Source: Primulina eburnea (taxonomy: Eukaryota > Streptophyta > Magnoliopsida > Lamiales > Gesneriaceae). From it: a stretch of 64,000 bases of DNA. The DNA is taken from NCBI RefSeq assembly GCF_022965805.1, contig NC_133102.1, positions 10,213,485-10,277,484 of the forward strand, in the 5' to 3' direction. The first letter of the stretch is position 1; each line of letters starts with the position of its first letter. Shown one piece after another: positions 32,740 through 44,432 of the stretch. The position numbers and the translations under genes are program-made. Under the pieces are notes generated by a model. The model searched no databases. It was given only the letters and a program-made list of their open reading frames with translations, and was not told the DNA's origin.

Positions 32740-34174
32740 TTTATGATTCAGAGTAATATGTCTCTAGAAATAGTCGTGGATTCTTCTAAATTTTATGGAG
32801 ATCTTAAAGAGATCCAAAATACAATATACAACCATGTCAATCAACTATACTATGTACTACGTAAAATTGAAGAAATCATTTTACAAACAAGAAGAAATTA
32901 TTGGAATACTAAATGATATTCAAACAAGAATCCAAAATCTAGAACAATAATAAAGTTTAGTAGAAGAATCTCAGAAGGAAAGTTACCATCATCTTTTGGT
33001 ACTAAACCTTTATTATATCAAAGAAGGAAGACCAAAGTGATACAAAAATCTTTAACTGATGACGAGAAAATGACCAATCTCATCAAAATTATCTTAGAAA
33101 AGACAATAATATGATGCCAACTTTCAGAGAAGTTTGTTCTGGATGATCCATAAGACCTTGCAAAGTCTTTTGAAATCTTATGGTTGTAGATATAAAAATG
33201 AATACAATTGGGGTTGGTGAACAACTCTTAGTTAGTAGAATACAAGAACCACCAAGAAAAAGTGTTGACATGGGTGGACCCCAAAATGATTTCCAGGTTC
33301 TAAAGAAGCACACACAGTGGGTTATCTATTTTGGAACAAAACACTCTATTTAATTTGGTTTGGAACCAATACATCTTTATGGGTTATGTTCAACCTTGAT
33401 GTACTGAACTTCAAAAACATAAAAGATCTCAAAGTTGATTAGACATCGGCTATGAGAATCGCAGTAAAAACACTTGATCTCAATAGAGAATTATTCATTA
33501 AACTTTTAAAAATTGTTATTATGGGATTAGTTAAAATTGCTTAGGACTTGACTTTGGTAGAAATCAAACAGTCATTCCTAGTTGGAGAATCCCTTAGATA
33601 TATAGCAGGAAGAATTGCTACCCAATTTAAAGCACAAATTATATGGGTTGATTATTTCGACAGTCAAGACATAGAGAAAAAAAATACTCAAGCTCTGTAT
33701 AATATTTAATTACATGAAATATATTTAGTGGATGAATACATTATGCTTTTCAATAAATATATATGTAATTCAGGGGTAAAAAAAAATAACAATGTAACAT
33801 TTCTTTGCTAAAATGCCAATTCCTTGGAGAAAAATGTTAATAAGAGAATATGTCCTTGGCAATCCAGATAATTTGGCCAGACAATCTACTTTTCTTAAAG
33901 GAAAATTGACAGACTCAGAAGAAAGTATATATCAATAAGAAGGAGTCATGAGTCAGATAAAATATAATTAGAATCTGACTGAAGATGAAATATTTTGACA
34001 CAAAAATAATCTTTTCAGATTTCTTAACAGGAGATGGAAAACACTAATGTTGATTTCATCATGAAAATGCAGAGAAATTTGAGGGAACACCATCAAATAC
34101 TTCAAACCGAGTTCAACAAGCTTGCCCTAAATGCCAAAGTTGCGGGTAGGTTACAACAAGTTGATAAAATCACT
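32740..34174 (+). pseudogene. Pararetrovirus-like remnant, left part
   Basis: The plus strand, read across frames with many stops, has protein-like stretches unlike LTR elements. Between about 33450 and 33930 the pattern resembles a Caulimoviridae coat-protein region: a Leu/Ile-rich start, then 'LVDEYI', then 'MPIPW' and a short basic segment. An ATG at 34034 opens another short frame that is cut by the copia insertion at 34174 (target duplication tcact). No RT or movement-protein signature is visible, so the assignment is tentative. If right, this is an old, disabled integrated copy. It could instead be another decayed retroelement. Confidence 0.4.
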
Positions 34175-35143
34175 TGAAAGGATCGGTAAATCGAATAAAG
34201 AGTGTTTAGAAGGGGGGATTGAATAAACACCGCTCAAATTTAAATATTCTTTGACAATGTGAGTTCAGTTTTGTTACAAACTGAAACTAGATATCCCGTC
34301 GGTCAATAGCAATCAGTTAAACTGAATAAAACAGTTGCGGAAAATAAACTGACTGATAGATAGATTATCTAACTGAAAATGATAACTGAAATAATGACAC
34401 CACAATTTGTTTCTGGATGTTCGGAGACTTGAATAACTCCTACGTCACCCCTTCTGTCACGAAGATAGGATATTCACTAAAAGACTTTGATCAAATACAA
34501 AACACTGTACTGACCCACTTCAGTTTGGACTTATCACTTTGCCAAGACTGAAACTCTTAGTATACAACACTTTTACAGATCGTAACTGATCTTAGCACAA
34601 TTTAGAAAATCAAACAACGATTTCAGAGTGCTATGTAAGCTCGAGAATGTAGTCTAGAATACTACTGATATGACTGATAAGCGTGAGCTTTGATTCTCGA
34701 ATGCGAGTCGATATTTTTGCAGCGTAACAACAAGTAAAATGATATGGCTGAAAGTCGGTTGTTCTTCAGTTGCTGCCTTCGACTATTTATAGACTTTCCT
34801 TTTAACGGTAACATTAAAGAATATTTGAATATTTTAACCGTTGATTGCCACGTCGACATTCTCTGACGATCGTACACTGTTCATTCTGAAATGCGGCGTT
34901 CCACTACTAGTTGCAGGTGGATGTACTATTTGTCGGTTGTCGCTTTCGACTGATGACGTGTACAGCTGAGAAATCAGCTGGTCAAGAATCAGTTGACGAG
35001 ATCAGTTGATGAGAATGAACTGACGAGATTTCCAGCTGAGAGGTCAGTTGGATTAGTTCAGTTGCGACGATCAGTTAGTCGGATTCAGTTGCTGAATTCA
35101 GTTGGTAAATTCTTTGTCAAACGCCGGAATTAAGTTTCCAACA
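34175..35143 (-). repeat. Copia 3' LTR
   Basis: 969 bp from tgaaaggatcgg to agtttccaaca. On the minus strand it has a TATA box (CTATAAATAG, near 34785-34795) and, upstream of it, many CAGTTG and CAGCTG words (34960-35105). The block 'cctacgtcaccccttct' is shared with other copia LTRs in the window. Confidence 0.94.
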
Positions 35144-35156
35144 ATTTCCCCCTTTA
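35144..35156 (-). other. Copia polypurine tract
   Basis: On the minus strand this reads AAAGGGGGAAAT, next to the 3' LTR. Confidence 0.85.
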
Positions 35157-35283
35157 TGGTGTTTGATAAAACCAGAGTAATAAATAACTGAATAACTGAA
35201 TTCATAGAGATAAAATAAGATGTTGATTCAACTGAATTCATATACTTCACAAATACAAGAATTTAAAATTTCTTCTGCTACGC

Positions 35284-37875
35284 TTAAGACTCTTCCCCCT
35301 TTTTGTCAAACAGCTCTATCTTAGTCGATAATTTACGAACGTCAATCGACAGGAGGTGGACAGAGTCGGAAATATTGCTGATAGCAGTAGTCATTGCAAC
35401 TTGAAGCAAGTCGATTTTTCTTGAGACGAGTGACTCCACACTGTCGACTCGTTGGTTAATAGAGTATTGAGTGGCAGTGATGCTCGACAATATTCCTCTG
35501 TTTTTCTGTATATCTTCAACTGCAAATGTCAAAGAAGTAACAGCATCTTGTATGGCGTTCAGTTTTTCTAAGTTGAACTGATGAGAATGGTCCAACTTCA
35601 AAGTGTGAGACAGTTGCGTATTCTGAATCTTGGAGATGGCCGTAAGCATTTGACTCATAATGTCCTGCATATTCTGAACTTCTTCAAAGATAAGATCAAA
35701 ATCTGATGAAGATGGAGGAGGAGACTGATGAGAGGTTCCTGGTTTTCCCATGGTGTGTTCAGAAATGACTAAAGCTTGTTCAGTTGTAGCAGCAGCATTC
35801 TGAACTGGAACATCAGTTTCAGTAATCTCTCCTTGAACTGGAGGCAGTGATGGTGGGTTCTGATCAGCAGATACGTTGGCCTGATGAATAGTAGATGGGG
35901 AAGAAACCAAAACTGGTGCCTCTAAAGGATGATCTATTGAAACAATTGGCTCATCAGTTGAAAGGGTTTGGTCAGCAGATGAAACTTGCTGAACTAGTGC
36001 CTCTGATGAAGTAAGAGCCTCTGGATCGATTTGATCAACGGAGTGATCAACTTTGTCAGAAGTAGGTTCGATCAAATGGGATTCTAGTGCCACTGCTTGA
36101 ATGATTTCATCAATATGAGCGAAAGAAAGTTCGGCCTCAGTGTACAATTGTTGTTCAGCAGGAGGTGGTTGAGGTAGATCCTGAACTGGTTCGTCAGTTG
36201 AAACAGGAGCCTGTTCTGAGGATGGTTCTTCGACTGTATCATCTTCATCATCAGTGGAGTCTACTTGATGAAGAACCAACTCTTGATCCATTTCCCAAAA
36301 TTTTATCTGAGATAGCAACCCAACCAAATCAGCGTCTAGCTGAGTAATTACTGCTTGATCAGCATAGGCAGTAGGATTTGTGGGAACGTAATTGGCCTTC
36401 AGTTTGCCAACAATTTGAGCCAACTTCTTGGCTCTCACTTGATCAAACAAATAAGATTTTCGTTCCATGGCCTGAGCAACTGTAGCTGCTTTCACCGTTT
36501 TGAGAACATAAGCTTCCAGCTTGATAAAAGTGTTCAGTTGAGATTTCTTCTTCAGTTGCTTGGCAAAAACTTCTGTACGGAAAGCTGTTCAAGCATCGTA
36601 GGCCTGAATTTTTGAAGCCGCATAAATATTGACCTTTGCCCAAACAAGATCAATGTGAGTTTGAATAGGGTTGGATGGTCTGGGCTCTTCAATCAACTTG
36701 CCCTTTCCTTTCTCGGTGCTCAGAATGTGAGGGATCTCCAATCCTGTTCGAGTAGATTCCACCACTTCTATAAATTTTATCCCTTTGGGTCGAGCAGGTT
36801 CCACACCAGTAGAGCGAGTGATCTGAGTCAGAGGAGCTTTGGCCCGAACCGATTCCTTTTTGGCACCAACTGAAGCTTCTGGTGGAATGATCTTCAGATG
36901 GACTGCTTCAATAGGCTGTTGAACAACTGAAGAAACAGTCGTATCAGTATGAATGGATGCCTCGGTAGTTGTTTTAACCCTGTGGGTTCTTGGTTTCTTG
37001 ACAATCCGTGGAGATGGAGTTTTCTCGGAATCAGATGCACTCAAAATTAATTTCCTTTTAGCTACCTTCAGTTGAGCCAAAGTTTTGGCCTTCTTCACTG
37101 ATTTTGGGGCTGCCTGCTGAGTCCCAATCTCCTGCTTGACCTTTACGAACTGAGCAGGGGTAATGTCCAACTTGGTCTTGAGTGGCATAGTATTCTTCGC
37201 ATTGAAGAATTTTAATTTTGATGATCTTTCAGAATCATCAGCCACTAACCCTTTCAATTTCAGCAGATAGATGAGTTGCACAGCAAATCCCTTGGACTGT
37301 TTGGAAGACAAAAACATTTTCTTCAGAACATTAAATATAAGGTGCTTCCAGTTGAGTTTACGATCAGCCATAATAACAGAAATGGCTTGAAATTTCTCCA
37401 AATTGAGGGCAGCGAACGATCCAGCTTTTGCCAAAAGCCCCTTGGCAACAATATCAGCAAGTAACTGAACTTCATACTTCAGTTCTTTCTTTGGATCGGA
37501 AACTTTGATCTTCCGTCCATCAGCGGAAAGTGAAGTTTGCATCTCTTCAATATCAGAAGCTTTAACATCCGAGAGGTGTGCCAATCCATCAGAGGGTAAG
37601 GAAAATATTTCTCCAAAGGAGTCTTCAGAGATGGTCAGAGGCAGATCATTGACAATGGAAACGATGTTTCCATCAGAATCGACCATACCGGTGGAGTAGA
37701 AATCCTGAAGTTCTTTGGGGTAGATTTCTTGAGATGATTTTCCCAAGAATGTCCGTAATCCAGCAATCTCAAGTTTTTGAAAAACTTTCTTGACATTATC
37801 ATCCCCGAAGGATAGAATTGATCCGAAATTGATAGCCATAGCATTTAGCATATAAGCGAGAATTTGAGTTGCCAT
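35284..37875 (-). pseudogene. Copia accessory ORF in the env position, one internal stop
   Basis: About 860 codons in one frame from MATQILAYMLNAMAINFG (ATG 37873-37875) to a stop at 35284. One TGA at about 36589 divides it (CGA to TGA would explain it). Residues 1-220 form a compact Leu/Phe-rich domain (VKKVFQKLEIAGLRTFLG, AKAGSFAALNLEKFQAI, SKGFAVQLIYLL). Then comes a Lys-rich basic region with KKAKTLAQLKVAKRKL, then a helical segment (LKKKSQLNTFIKLEAYVLKT). A long acidic, Ser/Pro/Gln-rich stretch follows, and the C-terminus looks like a coiled coil (about residues 720-860). No signal peptide or membrane span is evident. I recall related ORFs in copia elements of some asterids. Function unknown. 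A decayed homologue is at 52044-54140. Confidence 0.75.
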
Positions 37876-38431
37876 TGATAACTGAATGAATTCCTGAAAA
37901 GATTGAAGCATGAAATTTGATCTTGCTCTCAAACAATTTTGGATAAACGTAAAGAGAAAAATGAAATGGAGTGGGTAAAATCTTTTTGTTCGTGACTGTT
38001 CGAATTTTTGGACACGTGTCTGTCCAAGAAAATTTCAAATAATTTCGAGTGTACGTGTGCCAAATGCGTGTGTATTTTGAACGGTTTCAAATGTGTCCAC
38101 GTAGAATCATTTTCTGAAAAGCAGTATTTAATGCTTGAAAGACAGTCACGTCGCTTGATTTGGAATAAAATAGATTTAATTAGTTAACTTATGTGAGAAG
38201 ATTAGCAAAAAGCTCAATTGAACGATCAGTTGTGAAACTGTGTCCTTTCAGTTGAGAACTGACTAACCAATTGTCTTCTCAGTTAACCTCTTAAAAACCA
38301 ATATTCCCCCTTAATAAATGCATTAATGATAATGACGAAAATATAAACAAGATTAATTAACAAAATCCTGAAGCTTGGTAGAGTAATCGTCATTCAGAAA
38401 GACACTGTCCTTTCAGCTTCCTTGTCCTATC
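37876..38431 (-). other. Shared spacer between two divergent reading frames
   Basis: About 550 bp between the start of the sense accessory ORF and the antisense gene. The two genes point away from each other, so this could act as a divergent promoter. It has CAGTTG words and a CCAAT near 38298 but no other strong signal. Confidence 0.4.
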
Positions 38432-38440
38432 CTATAAATA
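38432..38440 (+). promoter_or_regulatory. TATA box of the antisense gene
   Basis: CTATAAATA on the plus strand, 57 bp before the ATG at 38497. With a normal 30-bp distance the 5' leader would be about 30 nt. Confidence 0.65.
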
Positions 38441-38496
38441 AGATTTAAACAATTAGGCACAAATATATCGGCAGATAATATTCAGCAACAAAAAAA

Positions 38497-38826
38497 ATGG
38501 CAGGTGCTAGTAGTTCGAGTGTCTCTCCGTTTTCTTTGGAGTCAAGAAAAGATGCTATTGAAGACGAGGTCTTCTACACCAGTCTTCCCTACTGGGAAGA
38601 GTTACAGGAGCTTGAGTTCCTGTACAATTCTGGAAGGGCCACCACCTTCAAACGGGTGGCACAGCTGAGAGAAGTGCGGGAGCACTTGAACATTGCTGCT
38701 TGGGTGGACGTCTTTAAAGATGGTCATCTCTATCAGCTAATGCTTCGAAAGGAGCTGGAGATTCTCAATCGCATAGCTTCCTCTCACAGCTTCTGCAAGA
38801 CATCTTCCTCAGCTCTAGATGTTTAG
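38497..38826 (+). CDS. Small antisense gene inside the copia element
   Basis: 109 codons on the strand opposite to gag-pol. Start MAGASSSSVSPF; the ATG has an excellent plant context (AAAAAAAATGGC). A TATA box lies upstream and AATAAA is at 38895-38900 downstream. The product is soluble and charged: a Ser-rich N-terminus, then helices with PYWEELQELEFLYNSGRATTFKRVAQLREVREHL and AAWVDVFKDGHLYQLMLRKELEILNRIA. There is no signal peptide or known motif. The frame is undamaged while every other ORF of the element has stops, apart from pol over most of its length. It may regulate the element or be a captured host fragment; I do not know its function. Confidence 0.6.
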   Translation: MAGASSSSVSPFSLESRKDAIEDEVFYTSLPYWEELQELEFLYNSGRATTFKRVAQLREVREHLNIAAWVDVFKDGHLYQLMLRKELEILNRIASSHSFCKTSSSALDV

Positions 38827-38894
38827 TTGAGAATGTGGATTGCTGATGTAGAGAAAAAATATGATAATGTAATCATGGCCAATGTTTATGGTTA

Positions 38895-38900
38895 AATAAA
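38895..38900 (+). terminator. Poly(A) signal after antisense gene
   Basis: AATAAA 69 bp after the stop codon of the antisense gene, followed by T-rich sequence. Confidence 0.45.
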
Positions 38901-39173
38901 ATATCTATTTTGTTTTAATGTTGCTTTTCTTGTTCCTGCAAGTAATAAGTCTCATGAGTTAATATATAAGCATATGAACTGATGAAACGCTGAAAAAAAA
39001 TGACTGACATCAGTTGAATCAAAAAGAAAGATTAAAGTGAATTGAACAAACTAACTGCTCAGAAATAACTGACATCAGTTGAGAGTTATAAGAGTAATCA
39101 ACTAACTGACAAATCAGTAAATGATAATAAAGCTGACAAATGAGTTAAGAATTAAGACAGCAATAACAACTGA

Positions 39174-42100
39174 TTAGGATAAATCAATCAATCCAAGTAT
39201 ATTGCGAAAATGAGAAAACTTAGTCTCAGCCAGTGGTTTGGTGAAGATATCAGCTGCTTGCTGTTCCGTTGAGACGTATTCCAGTCTGATGTTCTTCTTC
39301 AGGGCATGATCTCTGATGAAGTGATGTCTTACATCTATGTGCTTAGTCCTGTAGTGAAGAACTGGATTATAGGTAATGGCAATTGTGCTTGTGTTGTCAC
39401 AGAATATTGGAGATTCTGTTGCATCAACACCATAATCTTTCAGTTGTTGCTGAATCCAGAGCAGTTGAGCACAACAGCTTCCAGCAGCAAGGTATTCTGC
39501 TTCAGTTGTGGAAGTTACTATGGATGTTTGCTTCTTACTGAACCAAGAGATCAGTCTGTCTCTTAGAAACTGACATTATCCACTTGTACTTTTTCGGTCA
39601 AGCTTGCATCCTGCATAATCTGCATCTGAATAACCAATGAGTCTTTAGGATACCATAATCCAACATTTTGAGTGCCTTTAAGATATTTCAGGATACGCTT
39701 GGCAGCTGAAAAATGTGATAGTTTAGGATTTGCTTGAAATCTAGCACACATGCATACAACAAACACAATATCAGGACGACTAGCAGTTAGGTACAATAAT
39801 GATCCTATTAAACCTCTGTAAAGTGTCGTCTCAACTGATGTTCCCCCTTGATCAGTGTCTAATTTAACTGATGATCTCATCGGAGTGCTTGCTGCTGAAC
39901 ATGATTCCATGCCAAATTTCTTCAGCAATTCCTTAGTGTATTTGGTTTGACTGATAAAAGTTCCTGAATCCAGTTGCTTCACTTGTAAACCAAGAAAGAA
40001 TGTCAGCTCACCCATCATGCTCATTTCGAACTTATCCTGCATTAACTTAGCAAATTTCTCGCATAATCTGGGGTTAGTTGACCCAAAAATAATGTCATCA
40101 ACATAAATTTGAACGAGTAGAATATTATCATTCTTGGAAAATTTGAACAAAGTTTTATCAACTGATCCAACAGAAAAATCATGATCAATTAGAAATTTTG
40201 AAAGGGTTTCATACCAAGCTCTTGGAGCTTGTTTGAGACCATATAATGCTTTGTTCAAATGATAGAAATGATCAGGAAGGTGATGATTGATGAAACCTGG
40301 TGGTTGTTCAACGTAGACTTCTTCCTGCAATTGACCATTCAAAAATGCACTCTTCAAGTCCATTTGGTAGACTTTGAAGTTCTTGAACGATGCGTAGGCA
40401 AGGAATATTCTGATTGCCTCCAGTCTTGCAACTGGTGCATATGTTTCATCGTAATCAATCCCTTCTTCTTGCCTATAGCCTTGTGCCACTGGTCTTGCTT
40501 TGTTGCGCACCACTGAGCCATCTTCGTTCAGTTTGTTTCTGTACATCCATTTTGTACCTATAACAGTTTTTGAAATTGGTCTTGGAACTAAGTTCCAGAC
40601 GTTGTTATGGACAAACTGATTTAGCTCCTCTTGCATTGCATTTATCCAGTTAGAATCAGCAAGAGCTTCCTCAGTTTTCTTAGGTTCCAATTGAGATACA
40701 AAGGCTGAATGAATAAATAGATTGAGCATCTGATTTCTGGTTCTTACTGGATCAGATGGGTTACCTATTACCAATTCTGGAGGGTGTGATTTCTTCCATT
40801 TAAGTTCAGCATTTGTTGCCTCTCTATCAGCAATTTCTTTGATAGGTAACTGAATGTTCTCAGTTTCAGTTGGAGCTGATTCAGTTGGCAACTGATTCAC
40901 ATTTGTTTGCTCCACTAACTGATTGTCAAGATTTGCTTCCAATTCAGCTGATTGATCCAATATCTCAGGTTCGGGTGTTTGGAGATTGCTTTGATTAATA
41001 TGAATGTCTTCTTCATCATCATCGTCCAAGCTTATATCTGTAAATCTATCAGCTAGCTCAACTATATCAGTTGGCTTAATAGTTAGTGCAGATTCATCAA
41101 ACACGACATGAATAGATTCCTCAACATTCAAAGTATTTTTGTTGAAGACTCTATAGGCTTTACTCACTGAAAAATAACCAAGAAATATTCCCTCTTCAGA
41201 TTTCGCATCAAAAGCTTTTAAATGAGTTTTACCATTGACAAGTATAAAACATCTGCAGCCGAATATTTTAAAATATGAAACCACGCTCTTTCTTCCATGC
41301 CAGATCTCATAAGGTGTTTTCATATGATTCTTATTAATCATAGATCTGTTTTGAGTGTAACACGCAGTGTTCACTGCCTCTGCCCAAAACCTTTGAGAGA
41401 TACTAGAATCAGCAAGCATTGTTCTAGCAGCCTCTTTGAGGGTCCGATTTCTCCTTTCAGCTACACCATTTTGCTGAGGTGTTCTAGCTGCTGAGAGCTC
41501 ATGCTTGATTCCGGTATTCTCTAAATAATTTGAAAGAATTTGATTGACAAATTCAGTTCCTCGATCGGATCTGATTCTATCAATTCCAACTGATTTTTCA
41601 TTTGATAATCTTTTAAAAAGCTTAATCAATTGAGCAGCAGTTTGGTCTTTGGATTTGAGAAATATAACCCAAGTAAATCTTGAAAAGTCATCTACAACCA
41701 CTAGGGTGTACTTCATTCCCCCTAAGCTCATGACTAATATTGGACCGAATAGATCCATATGTAACAGCTCTAAGCATCGGGAAGAAGATTTACGACCCTT
41801 GTTTTTAAAAGAAGATTTGATTTGCTTACCAAACTGACATGCTGAGCAAATTTTGTCTTTGATAAAATCCATTTTGGGCAGTCCAGTAACAAGATCGTGG
41901 TTACTCAAATAAGCAATAGATTTGAAATTCAGGTGGTTTAACCTCTTATGTCGCAGCCAATTTTTAGAAAACTTTGAAGCAATAAGACATACTGGCGCAT
42001 AAGGTTGATCATTCCAGCTGACTTTATAAGTGTTTCCACACCTTTTGCCAGTTAGAATAATCTCTTCAGTTGAGCTTTTGACTGAACACGAATGTTTGTC

Positions 42101-42373
42101 AAACTGAACTGAGAATCCATTGTCGCATAATTGACTGATGCTGATCAGATTATACTTTAGATTCTCAACTAGTAAAACATCATTAATAATGAAGTTACCA
42201 TGGACAAGCTTACCCTTACCCACGGTTTTACCTTTAGAGTTGTCTCCAAAACTGATATTTGGACCTTCATATTTGATCAGTTGAGACAGTAAGTTTGCAT
42301 CTCCTGTCATATGTCTTGAGCATCCACTGTCCAAGTACCAGACTGATCCTCTGCTTGTACCTGATACCTGCAA
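39174..42373 (-). pseudogene. pol: Copia pol: PR, integrase, RT, RNase H
   Basis: On the minus strand, 936 codons are open from 42373 to 39563. Protease motif [14 protein letters not shown]; integrase HHCC ([21 protein letters not shown]), DDE core ([32 protein letters not shown]) and a long linker. RT has [49 protein letters not shown] and the catalytic YVDD at 40094-40105. RNase H starts at LWYPKDS. A frameshift near 39640 and a stop at about 39578 break RNase H. Its remainder (STTEAEYLAA, TKHIDVRHHFIRD, ADIFTKPL) continues to TAA at 39174-39176. Integrase and RT look intact. Confidence 0.92.
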
Positions 42374-42406
42374 TCACACACAAAATTTAATATTGGTACC
42401 CTTTTT
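42374..42406 (-). other. gag-pol junction with two stops
   Basis: Gag and pol are in the same frame but separated by TAG and, 12 codons on, TGA. The sequence before pol on the minus strand is tgtgtgtgattgcag, a good splice acceptor. Readthrough of one stop is known for SIRE-type elements; splicing could skip both. Neither can be decided here. Confidence 0.4.
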
Positions 42407-44377
42407 CTATTTGGGTCCAAAACTGATTAGTCCTTTAGGAATCCAGACTTGGATCAGTCTAACTGACTGTCCAGTTGCTGTATCCCAGATTGTCTTTCTC
42501 GACTTGTGTGTGCTTTGTGTATGGTGAGTGGGTGAAACAACATATGATTTGCCTTTTTTCAACTGATTGTTCAGCCAGTATCTTTTCTGAACTAGCTTAC
42601 TGTTGTAGTAATTTGAGTAGCCATTTGAGTAATTTTTGCTGAAAATTTTTGGTTGCTGACTTCGTGAGTCAGTCTCAACTTTAGGGCTGTAACTAATACC
42701 ACATCTCTTGCCCTTGTTCATATTTTGAATTGGCTGTTCAATCAGTTTACTCGGCTCCGCTTGTTCTTGTACCATAGCTGATTTTACAAAGTGAATATAT
42801 TTCCCTTTGTTTATATTCAGTTTTGGCTGAGTATCTTTGGAAGACAAATCATCTTTACTAGAGAATCCTAAACCAGTTTTATCTGTAACTGATTTCTGAG
42901 AATTCTGCATATCAGTTAATGCATCAGACGATTTGTTCCAAGCCTGAATAAGCTCATTGTGCTTTGAATTTTCAAGCAACAATTTTTGAATCATTAATTG
43001 ATCCTTGCTTCTTTCATTACTGAGCTCAGCAATCTCCCTTTTTAGACTCAACATATCAACTGATTCATCAGTTTTTGTTTTATCGTCTTTGGGATCATTT
43101 TGTTTTGCTCTGGCTTTTTCAAAAGATAAAGCAAGCTTTTGATACTCACTAACCATTTCATGAAGAGTCGAAATAAGCTCTTCTCTTGTGAAATCAGTTG
43201 AGCTAAAGTCAAATACCTGTTGGCTACTTGATTGATCTTCTGTGTCATCAGCCATCAGGCACTTTACTTCTTCTTCATCTTCACTAGAGCTGCAAGAAGT
43301 TTCTGGTTCTGACTCTTCGCTGTCAGTCTCTGCCCATTTGGCTTTGCTATCTTCAGCTAGAAGTACTTCATGTTTCTTTCTGTAAGGCCTTTTGTCGTCC
43401 TTAGATCTCCTCTTGTGCTCATATACTTTCTTCTTTCTTTCAGTTGACACTTGACTGTCCTTCTTAGGCTTGGGACAGTCAACAATAAAATGTCCAGATT
43501 TACCACAGTTGTAGCATGCGTTTGACTCTTCTCTGGAGTTGTTTCTTTGATAGTGCTTCTGAAAATTTCCTTGATTTTTCCTTATAAATCTTCCAAACTT
43601 CTTAATGAACAATGACATGGCATCATTGCTTAGTTGATCTGCAGCTTTCTCAACTGAACCAGTTGGTTCTGTTCTTACAGCAGCTAAGGCAGTAGTAGCT
43701 GCTGGGGTAGATGGTTCTCCTTCTCGAGTTTGCAGTTCAAACTCGTATGCTTTCAAGTCAGCGAATAGATCATGGAGTTCAACTTTGTTTAGATCTTTAG
43801 ATTCCCTCATTGCCATGGTTTTTACATCTCATTCTTTGGGAAGACCTCTGATCACCTTCAATGCTACTTCTTTATTGGTGTACACTTTTCCAAGTGCATT
43901 CAGTTCGTTGATGATGCAACTGGTTCTTTCATCATATTCATGCATTGTTTCTCCAACTTTCATTCTGATGTTGTCGAACTTCTGCACAGCAACAGAGAGT
44001 TTGTTTTCTTTGGTTTGTTCGTTGCCTTCGCAAAGCTGAATTAACTTCTCCCAAATCTCTTTGGCTGTCTTGCACATCTTGATATTACTGAACGTTACTT
44101 TGTCCAGTGTTTTATACAATATGTCCTTTGCTACATTGTCTAGATTTGCTTTCCTCTTGTCCTCAGTAGTCCACTGATCTCTGGGCTTTGCAATTCTTTG
44201 AGGTGCCCCTTCTGTGATTGCAACTGCTGTATTGGCTTTCAAAATCTTCATTGGTCCATCAGTTATAACATACCACATATCATCGTCTTGTGCAGCTAAG
44301 TGAGCCTGCATCCTGATTTTCCAATCGTCGAAGTCTTCTCTAGAGAACATAGGAATCTTGTTGAATGAAGACATATT
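42407..44377 (-). pseudogene. gag: Copia gag with one nonsense codon
   Basis: From MSSFNKIPMFSREDFDDWKIRMQAHL (ATG near 44375) to the TAG at 42407. The gag domain has WYVITDGP, RDQWTTEDKRKANLDNVAKDIL, AKEIWEKLIQLCEG and YDERTSCIINELNALG. A TGA at about 43829 follows LPKE; the frame continues as DVKTMAMRESKDLNK, so a Trp codon was probably lost (TGG to TGA). A CCHC knuckle CYNCGKSGHFIVDC follows near 43500, then a long acidic and Lys-rich tail with coiled-coil character. The full product would be about 655 residues, long for copia but usual for SIRE-like elements. Confidence 0.87.
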
Positions 44378-44418
44378 GAACAACTCAAGTATAGATAATC
44401 TTAGATAGGATATAACTC

Positions 44419-44430
44419 GCTCTGATACCA
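44419..44430 (-). other. Primer binding site, initiator-Met tRNA
   Basis: The minus strand reads TGGTATCAGAGC, two bases from the 5' LTR. Confidence 0.92.
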
Positions 44431-44432
44431 CT

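Noticed and set aside
32740..34174. Intact virus genome
   Set aside because: Frames are broken throughout, no RT is found, and the region is split by two transposons.
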